64,000 nucleotides of DNA, taken from contig NZ_JAIPUS010000005.1 of assembly GCF_020055675.1 (NCBI RefSeq), positions 62,001 to 126,000 on the forward strand, read 5' to 3'. The notes beneath the pieces are model-generated. The model saw only the letters and a program-made list of their open reading frames with translations, was not told the origin of the DNA and did not search any database. The translations under genes were made by a program, and so were the position numbers. Origin of the DNA: Marivita sp. (GTDB lineage Bacteria; Pseudomonadota; Alphaproteobacteria; Rhodobacterales; Rhodobacteraceae). Below, in pieces: positions 16,376 to 25,080 of the stretch (its first letter is position 1; each line of letters begins with the position of its first letter).

Positions 16376-17371
16376 ATGTTGGATAAATCATTACGCAAAC
16401 CGCATGATCGGCTGGCGGATGAACTGGCGGGCGACCTGGCGGAGGTGAACACGCTGATCCGTGCGCGGATGGCGTCGGAGCACGCGCCGCGCATCCCGGA
16501 AGTCACAGCGCATCTGGTCGAAGCGGGCGGCAAGCGGTTGCGGCCGATGCTGACTCTCGCGGCGGCGCGCATGTGCGGCTATGCGGGGGCGAATCACCTC
16601 AAGCTGGCCGCGACCGTGGAGTTCATCCACACCGCGACATTGCTGCATGACGACGTGGTGGATGAAAGCGCGAAACGGCGTGGACGACCCACTGCGAACC
16701 TTCTCTGGGACAACAAGTCGAGCGTTCTGGTTGGCGATTACCTGTTTGCACGGTCGTTCCAACTTATGGTGGAGACAGGCAATCTTCGAGTGCTCGACAT
16801 CCTGTCAAACGCGGCAGCCACCATTGCCGAAGGCGAAGTGTTGCAATTGTCGGCGGCGCAGGATCTGCGGACGACGGAAGACATCTACCTGCAAGTCGTG
16901 CGGGGCAAGACAGCGGCGCTGTTCTCTGCCGCGACCGAGGTGGGCGGCGTGATCGCCGGCATGGACGACTCGCGTGTGCAGGCGCTGTTCGATTACGGCG
17001 ACGCGCTGGGGATCGCGTTCCAGATCGTCGATGACCTGCTCGATTACTGGGGGTCCGATGCAACCGGCAAGAACGTGGGAGACGATTTCCGCGAACGCAA
17101 ATTGACCCTTCCTGTGATCAAGGCCGTGGCGCTGGCCGACGAGACAGAGCGTGCCTTCTGGCAACGCACGATCGCCAAGGGCAAGCAAGAGGATGGCGAT
17201 CTCGACCATGCAATCGCGCTCTTGAACGCGCATGGCACTTTGGACGCCACGCGCGCCGAAGCAAATGCCTGGATCGCCAAGGCCCGCAAGTCGTTGGCGA
17301 TGCTGCCCGACCATCCAATCAGGGACATGCTGGACGATCTGGCCGATTACGTGGTGGCACGGGTCAACTGA
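16376..17371 (+). CDS. ispB: polyprenyl (octa-/decaprenyl) diphosphate synthase
   Basis: A 331-residue trans-prenyltransferase that builds the long isoprenoid tail of ubiquinone. The first Asp-rich motif is TLLHDDVVDES (near residue 80) with RRGRPT downstream, and the second is FQIVDDLLDY (near 205); KTAALFSAA and KNVGDDFRERKLTLP are also conserved. Chain length cannot be read, though Rhodobacterales normally use Q10. GAAGGA is 9 bases before the ATG at MLDKSLRKP; an ATG three codons earlier abuts the Shine-Dalgarno and is unlikely. Its last 8 bases overlap the convergent ispE, another isoprenoid gene. Confidence 0.93.
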   Translation: MLDKSLRKPHDRLADELAGDLAEVNTLIRARMASEHAPRIPEVTAHLVEAGGKRLRPMLTLAAARMCGYAGANHLKLAATVEFIHTATLLHDDVVDESAKRRGRPTANLLWDNKSSVLVGDYLFARSFQLMVETGNLRVLDILSNAAATIAEGEVLQLSAAQDLRTTEDIYLQVVRGKTAALFSAATEVGGVIAGMDDSRVQALFDYGDALGIAFQIVDDLLDYWGSDATGKNVGDDFRERKLTLPVIKAVALADETERAFWQRTIAKGKQEDGDLDHAIALLNAHGTLDATRAEANAWIAKARKSLAMLPDHPIRDMLDDLADYVVARVN

Positions 17372-18266
17372 CCCGTGGCAGGGCTGCGGTGAACTGGTCG
17401 GCCAGAACGCAGCCTGCAACCCACCAATCGGGATATGTGTCGTACAGCCTGCGTGCAGCCTCTTTTGCCGCTGTTTCGGTTTCGAACAAGCCGAAACATG
17501 TGGCGCCCGAGCCCGACATGCGCGCCAGCCCACAGCCATCCTGGGCTCCCAGCACATCCAGCACATCGGCAATGGCTGGCTGCACCGTCAGGGCGGGCGG
17601 CTCAAGATCGTTGCGCATATCCCCAAGCCAGTCGATCAGCGCAGCCGCGTCTGCAAATTCGGGAATGCTGTCCGGCATCGGCGGATTGGTCTTTGACCCC
17701 AGTGCCTTGAACACGGACGGCGTCGACAGGGGACGCCTTGGATTGACCAGCACCGCGTAAAGCGTCGGAAGCGTCACGACATCAAGCTGATCGCCGATAC
17801 CTCTGGCGCGCATGGGCTTGCAGGCAAGGCACATCGGCACATCGGCCCCGAGGCTCGTCAGGTCTTTCAAGTGCTGCCCAAGCAGGTCCTGGGACGCAGA
17901 CGCCAAGGCATCGGTGCGGGTATCGTCAAGACAGACCATTCCACGCCAGGCCGCCGCCGCATCTGCCGATCCGCCACCGACCCCGGAGGCAGGCGGCAGG
18001 TTCTTTTCCAACCGCAGCGCCGCACCGTCCTGCTGAACCATTGCCGCTGCACGCAAGGCGAGGTTGTCCATGTCCGCCGGAACGCCCGCCGCTTCGGGAC
18101 CTTCGACCGTCAGCGACAGGGCATTGCCGGAAACGATCTCCAGCCGATCCCCGACCGAGGCAAATGTGACCAGCGAATCCAGCAAATGATAGCCATCAGC
18201 GCGTTGGCCGGTCACATGAAGGGTCAGGTTGATCTTGGCAGGTGCAAATACGTCAACCCTCGTCAT
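17364..18266 (-). CDS. ispE: 4-diphosphocytidyl-2-C-methyl-D-erythritol kinase
   Basis: A 300-residue GHMP kinase that phosphorylates CDP-ME in the non-mevalonate isoprenoid pathway. The N-terminal FAPAKINLTLHVTGQRADGY is diagnostic, the ATP-binding GHMP motif is PPASGVGGGSADAAAA (near residue 95), and the third motif MSGSGATCFGLF is near residue 255. The ATG at MTRVDV lies inside the end of the TPR-protein gene (14-base overlap), giving the normal family length; the open frame further upstream reads through the TPR gene in the wrong frame. Translational coupling to the TPR gene is likely. Confidence 0.95.
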   Translation of the reverse strand: MTRVDVFAPAKINLTLHVTGQRADGYHLLDSLVTFASVGDRLEIVSGNALSLTVEGPEAAGVPADMDNLALRAAAMVQQDGAALRLEKNLPPASGVGGGSADAAAAWRGMVCLDDTRTDALASASQDLLGQHLKDLTSLGADVPMCLACKPMRARGIGDQLDVVTLPTLYAVLVNPRRPLSTPSVFKALGSKTNPPMPDSIPEFADAAALIDWLGDMRNDLEPPALTVQPAIADVLDVLGAQDGCGLARMSGSGATCFGLFETETAAKEAARRLYDTYPDWWVAGCVLADQFTAALPRVS

Positions 18267-19977
18267 TCGCAACCTGAAGCGGCGGCGCACCTTCTTCGGC
18301 CAGCACCTGATCCAGCCCCACTTCCAGCTTGGCGCGGATGCGGTCAGCGTCGACGTCCTCGGCGGAGGAGCCGTAGATGACAAAGGACAGCGCCCGGCGC
18401 CATTGGAACCGCGCCTCGGTCTTGCGTCCGACAGCCCAGTATACGTCGCCGAGATGGTCGTTCACGATGGGATCGACGGGCAACAGTTCCGCAGCGCGCT
18501 CCATGTGGCCGACGGCTTCTTCGTAGCGGCCCAACCGATACAGCACCCATCCAAGGCTATCGATGATATAGCCACTGTCCGGGCGGGCGGCGGCGGCGCG
18601 TTCGATCATGTCGAGCGCCTCATCCAGCTTTTCCTGTCGTTCGACAAGGGAATAGCCAAGATAATTCAGGGCCTGGGGCTGTTCCGGGTTCAAGTCGAGC
18701 GCGGTTCGAAAATCTGACTCGGCTTCGTCCCAGCGCTCGAGCCGTTCATAGCTGATTGCCCTGGCATAATACAGGAACCATTGGTTCTTGCTTTTTTCCT
18801 CGAACAGGTCGATCGCCCTCGTATAGGCCGAAACCGCGCCGTCATAGCGCTCAAGCTGCCGCAACGTGTCACCCAGCGTGGAATGGACGATGGGTTGGTC
18901 ACCATGTGTCCTGGCAAGGCGTTGAAGCACTTCGACGGCTGCGTCGATCTTGTCACTGTCTCGCAGCGCGGCGGCGCGGCCAAGTTCGGCAGCGTGATAG
19001 GCCGGGTGATCAACCGGCACCTTGACATAGGCTTCTACGGCCAGATCGGGCTGCTGCATGTCGTCAAGAAGGCCGGCCGACATCAGGATCGCATCGACAT
19101 GATCCGGGCGCAGGTATTCCGTGATCCGGGTATAGAGCAGCGTGAATTCGCCATTGGCTTCGTCCGCAAGAGCCGCAGCGAGCGTGTAGAAGACCTCTGC
19201 CAGACCGTCGCGCGCGCCACTGATACGGCTGAAGGGCAGCGTTTCGCCCGCCTCCAGCGCGGCCTTCATCGCGCCAAGGCCAGGATCCAGATCCGCCCCG
19301 AAGGCAGTTTCCATCAACTCAAGCGCGTCAGCAGTGCGGTCCAGCTGGCTGAGAACCTCGACATGCGCCATGACACCGCGCCGGGTGATCTGCATTCCAC
19401 CGGTGCCCGCGTTTTCCAGGATTGCCGCGGCGCTTTCGAAATCGCCGACCGACGCCAGCGCCAGCGCCTTGTGGTAAAGCGAGAAGTTCCTCAGGCCCTC
19501 CTCGTTGGACAGCTCATCAAACTGCACGAGGGCCGAGGACATATCGCCAAGACCAAGTTGCGCCCATGCCGTGAGCAGCCCGTCGACCAGAGGGCCAACA
19601 CCGCGATCCTGCTTGATCCGCGCTATCAGGGCTTCGTAGTCCTCGGCCTTGGCGTGCCGCGCGACCAGCGCCATATGCGCAACTTGGCTGCGGTGGCCAT
19701 CATTGACCAGTGTATCGGCCAGCGTCGCGGCGCGATCGATATCACCAAGCGAAATTTCCGCCAGCACCGCGCGTTCCAGGATCGTCGGGTTTTCCGGATC
19801 GTGTATCACGGCCTGACCGTAGTGCTTTGCCGCCGCCGCGATATCACCATCAAAGCTGGCTTGCCGCCCCGCGAGGTAATCACCGGACAGGCTGTTGGCG
19901 AAAGCGCCTGCCGGAGCGGCCATGCAAAAGACGATGGCGGCTGGTCCCAAAAGACGCTTCATGCGTGCGCGAGCCAT
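18253..19977 (-). CDS. secreted tetratricopeptide-repeat protein
   Basis: A 574-residue protein with a Sec signal peptide (MARARMKRLLGPAAIVFCMA, cleavage near GAFA-NS). TPR units cover residues 30-110 and 330-530. The clearest are at residues 345-400 (AVEVLQRLARTHGDQPIVHS), near 430-460 (WDEAESDFRTALDLNPEQPQ) and 465-530. Such periplasmic TPR proteins usually scaffold complexes; no specific partner is visible. The start has AAGGAGA 5 bases upstream. It is the first gene of a unit with ispE, which it overlaps. Members of this family are conserved beside ispE in Rhodobacterales, though the functional link is unclear. Confidence 0.85.
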   Translation of the reverse strand: MARARMKRLLGPAAIVFCMAAPAGAFANSLSGDYLAGRQASFDGDIAAAAKHYGQAVIHDPENPTILERAVLAEISLGDIDRAATLADTLVNDGHRSQVAHMALVARHAKAEDYEALIARIKQDRGVGPLVDGLLTAWAQLGLGDMSSALVQFDELSNEEGLRNFSLYHKALALASVGDFESAAAILENAGTGGMQITRRGVMAHVEVLSQLDRTADALELMETAFGADLDPGLGAMKAALEAGETLPFSRISGARDGLAEVFYTLAAALADEANGEFTLLYTRITEYLRPDHVDAILMSAGLLDDMQQPDLAVEAYVKVPVDHPAYHAAELGRAAALRDSDKIDAAVEVLQRLARTHGDQPIVHSTLGDTLRQLERYDGAVSAYTRAIDLFEEKSKNQWFLYYARAISYERLERWDEAESDFRTALDLNPEQPQALNYLGYSLVERQEKLDEALDMIERAAAARPDSGYIIDSLGWVLYRLGRYEEAVGHMERAAELLPVDPIVNDHLGDVYWAVGRKTEARFQWRRALSFVIYGSSAEDVDADRIRAKLEVGLDQVLAEEGAPPLQVANDEG

Positions 19978-20076
19978 GTAATTCTCCTTGAAAGGCGGGT
20001 TTGCAGAAAGCCTACCGCGCGCCCGGAAGCCGTGCAATACAAGCCGAAGGCCGCGCGTGCGCCCAGCCTTTGTATT

Positions 20077-21726
20077 TTACATGTTCGGGTAATTCGGCCC
20101 ATCCCCGCCCTGCGGCACCGTCCAGACGATATTTTGGCTCGGGTCCTTTATATCGCAGGTCTTGCAGTGAACGCAGTTCTGGAAATTGATGACGAATTTC
20201 TCGTCGCCCTTGTCGTCGGTCACGAATTCGTAAACCCCGGCCGGACAATAGCGGGCCGACGGCCCGGCGTATTTCGGCAGGTTTACCGCCACCGGGATCG
20301 ACGCGTCCTTGAGCTTGAGATGCGAAGGCTGGCTTTCCTCGTGGTTGGTGGCCGCGAAAGACACATTGGTCAGACGGTCGAAGGACAGCTTGCCGTCCGG
20401 CCTGGGATAGTCGATCGGTTCGAATTTCGACGCCTCGCCCGTTGCCTCGGCATCGGATTTGCCATGGCCCAGTGTGCCGAAGAGGGAAAAGCCCAGGGTG
20501 TTGGTCCACATGTCGAATCCGCCCAGCGTCAGCGACGCGGTCAGCCCGTATTTCGACCACAGCGGTTTGACATTGCGCACCTTTTGAAGGTCCTGACCGA
20601 TGGCGCCCTCGCGCACTTCGGTTTCATAGTCGCTCAGTTCGTCCGCTGCGCGACCCTCTTGGATCGCGGCATACGCAGCCTCGGCCGCGGCCTTGCCGGA
20701 CAGCATCGCGTTGTGGTTGCCCTTGATGCGCGGCACGTTGACCATGCCGACCGAACAGCCCAGGAGCGCCACACCGGGCGCCACCATCTTGGGCATCGAC
20801 TGGAAGCCACCTTCCGCGATCGCCCGCGCGCCATATGCCACGCGCTTGCCGCCTTCCAGCAGGTCCTTGACCATCGGGTGATGCTTGAAGCGCTGGAATT
20901 CCATGTAGGGATACACGTGCGGGTTCTCGTAGTTCAGATGCACCACGAAGCCGACATAAACCTGGTTGTTGTCCAGGTGGTAGATGAAGGACCCACCCCC
21001 CGCGTTCGCGCCAAGCGGCCAGCCCATCGTGTGCATGACCCGGCCCGCCTTGTGCTTGTCCGGATCAATCTCCCAGATCTCCTTCATCCCGAGACCGAAT
21101 TTCTGCGGTTCCTTGCCCTTGGACAGATCGAATTTCTCGATCACCTCTTTGGACAGGCTGCCGCGCACGCCTTCGCCGAGGAACACGTATTTGCCGTGCA
21201 GTTCCATCCCCGGCTCATAGCCCGGCCCCGGCGTGCCATCGGCTTGCCGCCCGAACTCCCCGGCCACGACGCCTTTGACGCCGCCATTCTCGCCGTAAAC
21301 GACCTCGGAGCAGGACATGCCGGGGAAAACCTCGACCCCCAGCTCTTCGGCGTGTTCGGCCATCCAACGGCAGACATTGCCCATCGAAACGATGTAATTG
21401 CCGTGGTTGTTCATCAACGGGGGCATCGGAAAATTCGGAATGCGCACCTTGCCGGCCTCGCCGAGCATGTAGAAGCTGTCCTCGGTCACCGGCACGTTGA
21501 GCGGCGCGCCCTTGTCCTTCCAGTCGGGGATCAGCGCATCAAGACCACAGGGATCGAGCACCGCACCCGACAGGATATGCGCCCCGACCTCGGAGCCTTT
21601 TTCCAGCACCACAACGTCGAGGTCGGCATCCAGCTGCTTCAGACGGATCGCGGCAGACAGCCCTGCCGGTCCGGCTCCCACGATGACCACATCATATTCC
21701 ATCGCTTCACGCGCATGTTCGCTCAT
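20077..21726 (-). CDS. electron transfer flavoprotein-ubiquinone oxidoreductase
   Basis: A 549-residue peripheral membrane flavo-iron-sulfur protein that passes electrons from ETF (fatty and amino acid oxidation) to ubiquinone. FAD motif VVIVGAGPAGLSAAIRLKQL starts near residue 11; VFLGEGVRGSLSKE and GWPLGANAGGGSF are conserved interior motifs. The C-terminal single-cluster ferredoxin region holds the four cluster Cys: one in YCPAGVYEF and three in NCVHCKTCDIKDP. The protein ends in the family hallmark WTVPQGGDGPNYPNM. The start MSEHAREAMEYD has AGGAAAGAG upstream. It is monocistronic; the ETF subunits are not in this window. Confidence 0.96.
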   Translation of the reverse strand: MSEHAREAMEYDVVIVGAGPAGLSAAIRLKQLDADLDVVVLEKGSEVGAHILSGAVLDPCGLDALIPDWKDKGAPLNVPVTEDSFYMLGEAGKVRIPNFPMPPLMNNHGNYIVSMGNVCRWMAEHAEELGVEVFPGMSCSEVVYGENGGVKGVVAGEFGRQADGTPGPGYEPGMELHGKYVFLGEGVRGSLSKEVIEKFDLSKGKEPQKFGLGMKEIWEIDPDKHKAGRVMHTMGWPLGANAGGGSFIYHLDNNQVYVGFVVHLNYENPHVYPYMEFQRFKHHPMVKDLLEGGKRVAYGARAIAEGGFQSMPKMVAPGVALLGCSVGMVNVPRIKGNHNAMLSGKAAAEAAYAAIQEGRAADELSDYETEVREGAIGQDLQKVRNVKPLWSKYGLTASLTLGGFDMWTNTLGFSLFGTLGHGKSDAEATGEASKFEPIDYPRPDGKLSFDRLTNVSFAATNHEESQPSHLKLKDASIPVAVNLPKYAGPSARYCPAGVYEFVTDDKGDEKFVINFQNCVHCKTCDIKDPSQNIVWTVPQGGDGPNYPNM

Positions 21727-21834
21727 GTCGGTCTCTTTCCTGAAAGTCCTCAAAAAACTTTCCAGATGAGGTAACGTGACGCCCCCCAAGGGTCAATTGC
21801 GACACCGCGTTAAAGCGCGGCTGCGGGGCGCAGA

Positions 21835-22506
21835 TCAGTCTGTGCGCAGCATCGCTGTGCGAACAGTCCTCAAATGGGCGCGCATTTCCGCCTCCGCGGT
21901 ATCCGGCGCCCCCTCCGCGATGGCTGCGGCGATACGCGCGTGCTGGTCGCTGTGCAGCCCCGTGAACTCGGCCACCCCGACACGCCGATAGGTCCGGCCC
22001 CATTCGTGCTGCCATGCACGGCGGCGGCGGACGTCCGACAAATACGCCAGGACACCCTGAAGAACCGGGTTCGCGGCAAGCTCCGCAACCGCGCGGTGAA
22101 AGGCGCTGTCGGCCTGTTCGCAGGCCGCTGGATCGCGCGCGATGCGCCCCTCTTCGACATGGCGCATCAGGCGGCTCGTGTCATCGCGTGACGCGATCTG
22201 CGCTGCCGCGGCCGCCACCGAGGGCTCGATCACGATCCGCGCCTCAAGAAGATCGGCAGGTGAAGACACCTCGATCAACAACTTGTCGCGCACCGGGGCA
22301 TCGCGGGGCTTTGGCCCCCGGAACGTCCCCTGTCCGACATGCCGCCAGACAAGGCCCTCCTCTGCCAGCGCAGCAAGCGCGCTTCGCAGGGTCTGGCGAC
22401 TGCACCCGATCCGCCCCGCAAGCGCCCTTTCGGCTGGCAGGCGCGCGCCCGCCTCGCAGCCGTCAAGACAGGCGCGCAGGGCTGCCAGGGCATCTGATTG
22501 TTTCAC
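21835..22506 (-). CDS. GntR-family (FadR/FCD) transcriptional regulator
   Basis: A 223-residue regulator. The winged helix lies at residues about 5-70 (ARLPAERALAGRIGCSRQTL, LAEEGLVWRHVGQGTF), followed by an all-helical FCD ligand domain. Candidate metal/ligand residues are in EARIVIEPSVAA, FHRAVAELAANPVL and LHSDQHARIAAAI. It is divergent from a TauE/SafE-type permease with an 86-base gap containing the direct repeat CAGACCAAT, so it probably controls that permease and itself. The effector, presumably a carboxylate or sulfonate compound, is not identifiable. Confidence 0.88.
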   Translation of the reverse strand: MKQSDALAALRACLDGCEAGARLPAERALAGRIGCSRQTLRSALAALAEEGLVWRHVGQGTFRGPKPRDAPVRDKLLIEVSSPADLLEARIVIEPSVAAAAAQIASRDDTSRLMRHVEEGRIARDPAACEQADSAFHRAVAELAANPVLQGVLAYLSDVRRRRAWQHEWGRTYRRVGVAEFTGLHSDQHARIAAAIAEGAPDTAEAEMRAHLRTVRTAMLRTD

Positions 22507-22522
22507 CCGGTGACTTTCAGTT

Positions 22523-22543
22523 CAGACCAATTTGCAGACCAAT
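22523..22543. promoter_or_regulatory. direct repeat in the GntR/TauE divergent promoter region
   Basis: CAGACCAAT occurs twice with a 3-base spacer (22523-22531 and 22535-22543). Read on the other strand this is ATTGGTCTG twice; TGGT-type half sites are common for FCD-group GntR regulators, though normally inverted. A candidate operator only. Confidence 0.35.
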
Positions 22544-22592
22544 CTCTTATCCGTCACTGGCTCACACCGCAAATCTTTCCAAGGAAATACAC

Positions 22593-23339
22593 ATGTTCGA
22601 TATCGGTGTTTTGATCGTCGCGGGACTGGCGGCGGGGATGCTCAACGCGATCGCGGGAGGCGGAACCTTCATCAGCTTTCCTGCCCTTGTCTGGGTCGGC
22701 GTGCCGCCGGTCATGGCCAACGCCACCGCGACGCTGACCGCGCTGCCCGGCTACCTGAGCAGCGCATGGGCCTATCGTCACGATATCGAAACGCAAGACC
22801 CCCTGCCGATCCTCAACCTGTTGATGATCGCGGCCATTGGCGGGCTGGCCGGCGCAGGCTCGCTGCTGATCACCAGCCAGTCGGTGTTCTCCGCGCTGGT
22901 GCCGTGGCTCTTGCTGCTGGGAACCCTGGTGTTCGGCCTTGGCCCCTACGCGATGACGCACCTGAACCTGGCAGCCAAACCACCCAGGGTGGTTGCGATC
23001 GGCGTAATGCTGAGCGTGTCCATCTATGGTGGGTATTTCAACGGCGGTTTGGGGATCATGCTCCTGGCCGCGTTCGGACTGATGGGCATGACCAACCTGC
23101 ATGGCATGATCGGGCTCAAGAACATTATCTCGGCACTTTTGTCCGTGGTATCGGTGATCGCCTATTCGGTGGCTGGCCTGATCGCGTGGGACGCGGCGCT
23201 GGTCCTCGCGCTGGCGCAATTCGGCGGCGGGTATCTTGGCGCACGCGCCGCATTGCGGATCACCGATCCAACGAAACTCCGTTGGGCGATCACCGGGATC
23301 GGCATTATCATGACAGCAATCTTCTTCATGCGCGCCTGA
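22593..23339 (+). CDS. TauE/SafE-family sulfite/organo-anion exporter
   Basis: A 248-residue integral membrane protein with about seven or eight helices. The first helix MFDIGVLIVAGLAAGMLNAI leads into AGGGTFISFPALVWVGVPP, the family's first repeat; the second repeat is YGGYFNGGLGIMLLAAFGL around residues 145-165. Family members export sulfite, sulfoacetate or related anions, or act in taurine/sulfonate breakdown. AAGGAA precedes the ATG by 6 bases; the open frame upstream overlaps the divergent regulator and is not coding. Control by the divergent GntR protein is likely. Confidence 0.88.
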   Translation: MFDIGVLIVAGLAAGMLNAIAGGGTFISFPALVWVGVPPVMANATATLTALPGYLSSAWAYRHDIETQDPLPILNLLMIAAIGGLAGAGSLLITSQSVFSALVPWLLLLGTLVFGLGPYAMTHLNLAAKPPRVVAIGVMLSVSIYGGYFNGGLGIMLLAAFGLMGMTNLHGMIGLKNIISALLSVVSVIAYSVAGLIAWDAALVLALAQFGGGYLGARAALRITDPTKLRWAITGIGIIMTAIFFMRA

Positions 23340-23474
23340 GCGCCCAAATGGCGCAAAGCTGCTTGCGTTCCATGGGCTTTCAAGGCCACTCTTGCCCGGA
23401 CGGGACAAAAATGTTTGACCGCCCAGGCGTGCGAACCTCCAGAACTGCGCAGCGACAACGACGAGGACTGCCCC

Positions 23475-23945
23475 ATGGAAAAGCTACCAATGACCCGCGC
23501 GGGCCACGCCGCGCTGGAAACGGAATTGAAAACGCTCAAGTCCGAAGAACGCCCCGCTATCATCCAGGCGATAGCCGAGGCGCGGGAGCTGGGGGACCTC
23601 AAGGAAAACGCCGAGTACCATTCGGCGCGCGAAAAGCAGGGCTTCATCGAGGGGCGCATCAAGGAACTGGAAGGCGTGCTGAGCCTTGTCGAAGTGATCG
23701 ACCCCACCAAGCTTTCCGGTCCGATCAAGTTCGGCGCCACGGTCACCCTGGTGGACGAGGACACGGATGAGGAAAAGACCTGGCAGATCGTCGGTGAGCA
23801 CGAAGCGAATATCGAGAAAGGGCTTTTGAACATCAAATCCCCGATCGCCCGCGCCCTGATCAGCAAGGAAGAAGGCGACAGTGTCGAAGTGCGCACCCCC
23901 GGCGGCGACAAATCCTACGAAGTTCTGAAAATAGACTATATCTGA
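23475..23945 (+). CDS. greA: transcription elongation factor GreA
   Basis: A 156-residue factor that stimulates transcript cleavage by backtracked RNA polymerase. The N-terminal coiled coil (residues 1-75) has the acidic tip in the conserved [20 protein letters not shown]. The C-terminal FKBP-like domain includes [20 protein letters not shown] and ends [14 protein letters not shown]...[12 protein letters not shown]. The start [10 protein letters not shown] has GAGG 7 bases upstream and gives the standard length. The downstream membrane protein gene follows after only 16 bases, so both may share a transcript. Confidence 0.97.
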   Translation: MEKLPMTRAGHAALETELKTLKSEERPAIIQAIAEARELGDLKENAEYHSAREKQGFIEGRIKELEGVLSLVEVIDPTKLSGPIKFGATVTLVDEDTDEEKTWQIVGEHEANIEKGLLNIKSPIARALISKEEGDSVEVRTPGGDKSYEVLKIDYI

Positions 23946-23961
23946 TCGCGCGGACCCCGCT

Positions 23962-24969
23962 ATGACCAAGAAAGACGATGCACAGGCCGGCGCCGCCCCG
24001 GTCCGGTCCCGCCCCGGCGACACTGCCAGCGGGTTGAGCGGGATCGAACTGACAGCTGCGGCGCTCAGCCTGTTGTGGCTGGTGATCTCCGCTGCGTTTT
24101 TCCTGTTTTCGGGCAATGAAGGCGCGGACGGGCTGCGCTTTTTGCTGACGATGATGGTGATCTTTCTTCCCGTCGGGATGATCTGGGTCGCAGCACTCGC
24201 CGCGCGGGCGGCCCGCATCATGCGCGAGGAAAGCGCGAGGCTGCAAACCGCGATCGACGCGATCCGCCACGCCTATATCTCTCAGAACCAGGCGGGCGGG
24301 CGGGATCAGCAGCCGCATCCATCCATCGTGAAAAAGCTCGACGAGATCTCCGAGGCGCAGAAAAAGACGGAAACGGCGCTGACGATGTTCACCTCGACCC
24401 GCGCCGCGCAGATCGCCGTGCAGGCGGCCGCGCCCGATCCGGCAACCGGTGATCAACCCACCTTGGCGCTTGGCACACCGGCCGACGCGTTGCAGCCGCC
24501 GTTGTCCAACGCGGATTTCGTCCGCGCGCTGCATTTTCCCGAAACCGCCGAGGACCAGGAGGGTTTCAACGCTTTGCGCCGGGCGCTCAGGGATCGCCCG
24601 TCCGCCCAGCTGGTCCAGGCCGCACAGGACGTTTTGACCCTGCTCAGCCAGGACGGCATCTACATGGATGATCTGCGCCCCGACATGGCCCGCCCGGAAC
24701 TCTGGCGCCGCTTTGCCAAAGGGGAACGCGGGCGCACCATCGCCGCGCTGGGCGGCGTGCGCGACCGCTCGTCGCTGGCCCTGGCGGCAGGCCGGATGAA
24801 ACAGGACCCGATCTTTCGCGATGCTGCGCACCATTTTCTCCGCCTGTTCGACAAGGGTTTTGCCAGGTTCGAGGAAACGGCCACGGATTCCGAGATCTCG
24901 GATCTCGCCGGGACCCGCACGGCGCGGGCCTTCATGCTCCTGGGCCGCGTGACCGGAACCTTCGACTGA
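23962..24969 (+). CDS. conserved membrane protein of unknown function
   Basis: A 335-residue protein I do not recognise beyond a Rhodobacterales-type conserved hypothetical. Two adjacent transmembrane helices lie near residues 30-50 and 61-80. A coiled-coil-like stretch (residues about 85-140, ending KKLDEISEAQKKTETALTMF) and a helical cytoplasmic C-terminal domain follow. The C-terminal region (LHFPETAEDQEGFNALRRAL onward) is the best-ordered part. Topology suggests a membrane anchor with a cytoplasmic helical domain. It follows greA by 16 bases. Confidence 0.75.
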   Translation: MTKKDDAQAGAAPVRSRPGDTASGLSGIELTAAALSLLWLVISAAFFLFSGNEGADGLRFLLTMMVIFLPVGMIWVAALAARAARIMREESARLQTAIDAIRHAYISQNQAGGRDQQPHPSIVKKLDEISEAQKKTETALTMFTSTRAAQIAVQAAAPDPATGDQPTLALGTPADALQPPLSNADFVRALHFPETAEDQEGFNALRRALRDRPSAQLVQAAQDVLTLLSQDGIYMDDLRPDMARPELWRRFAKGERGRTIAALGGVRDRSSLALAAGRMKQDPIFRDAAHHFLRLFDKGFARFEETATDSEISDLAGTRTARAFMLLGRVTGTFD

Positions 24970-25080
24970 ACCCAGCTCCCCCGTGTTCGGGCGTCAAATT
25001 CCCTCGGGGTCTTGCGGGCAGAGCCGCCGATTCGTTTGCGTTGCCGGAAACTCCGGATGCGCCAGCACATCCACACAAGT

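Noticed and set aside
18781-21774. A 997-codon open frame on the plus strand
   Set aside because: It lies antisense across the TPR protein and ETF-QO genes, whose families are unmistakable. Long antisense frames are expected in high-GC coding DNA, and its translation has no recognisable domain.
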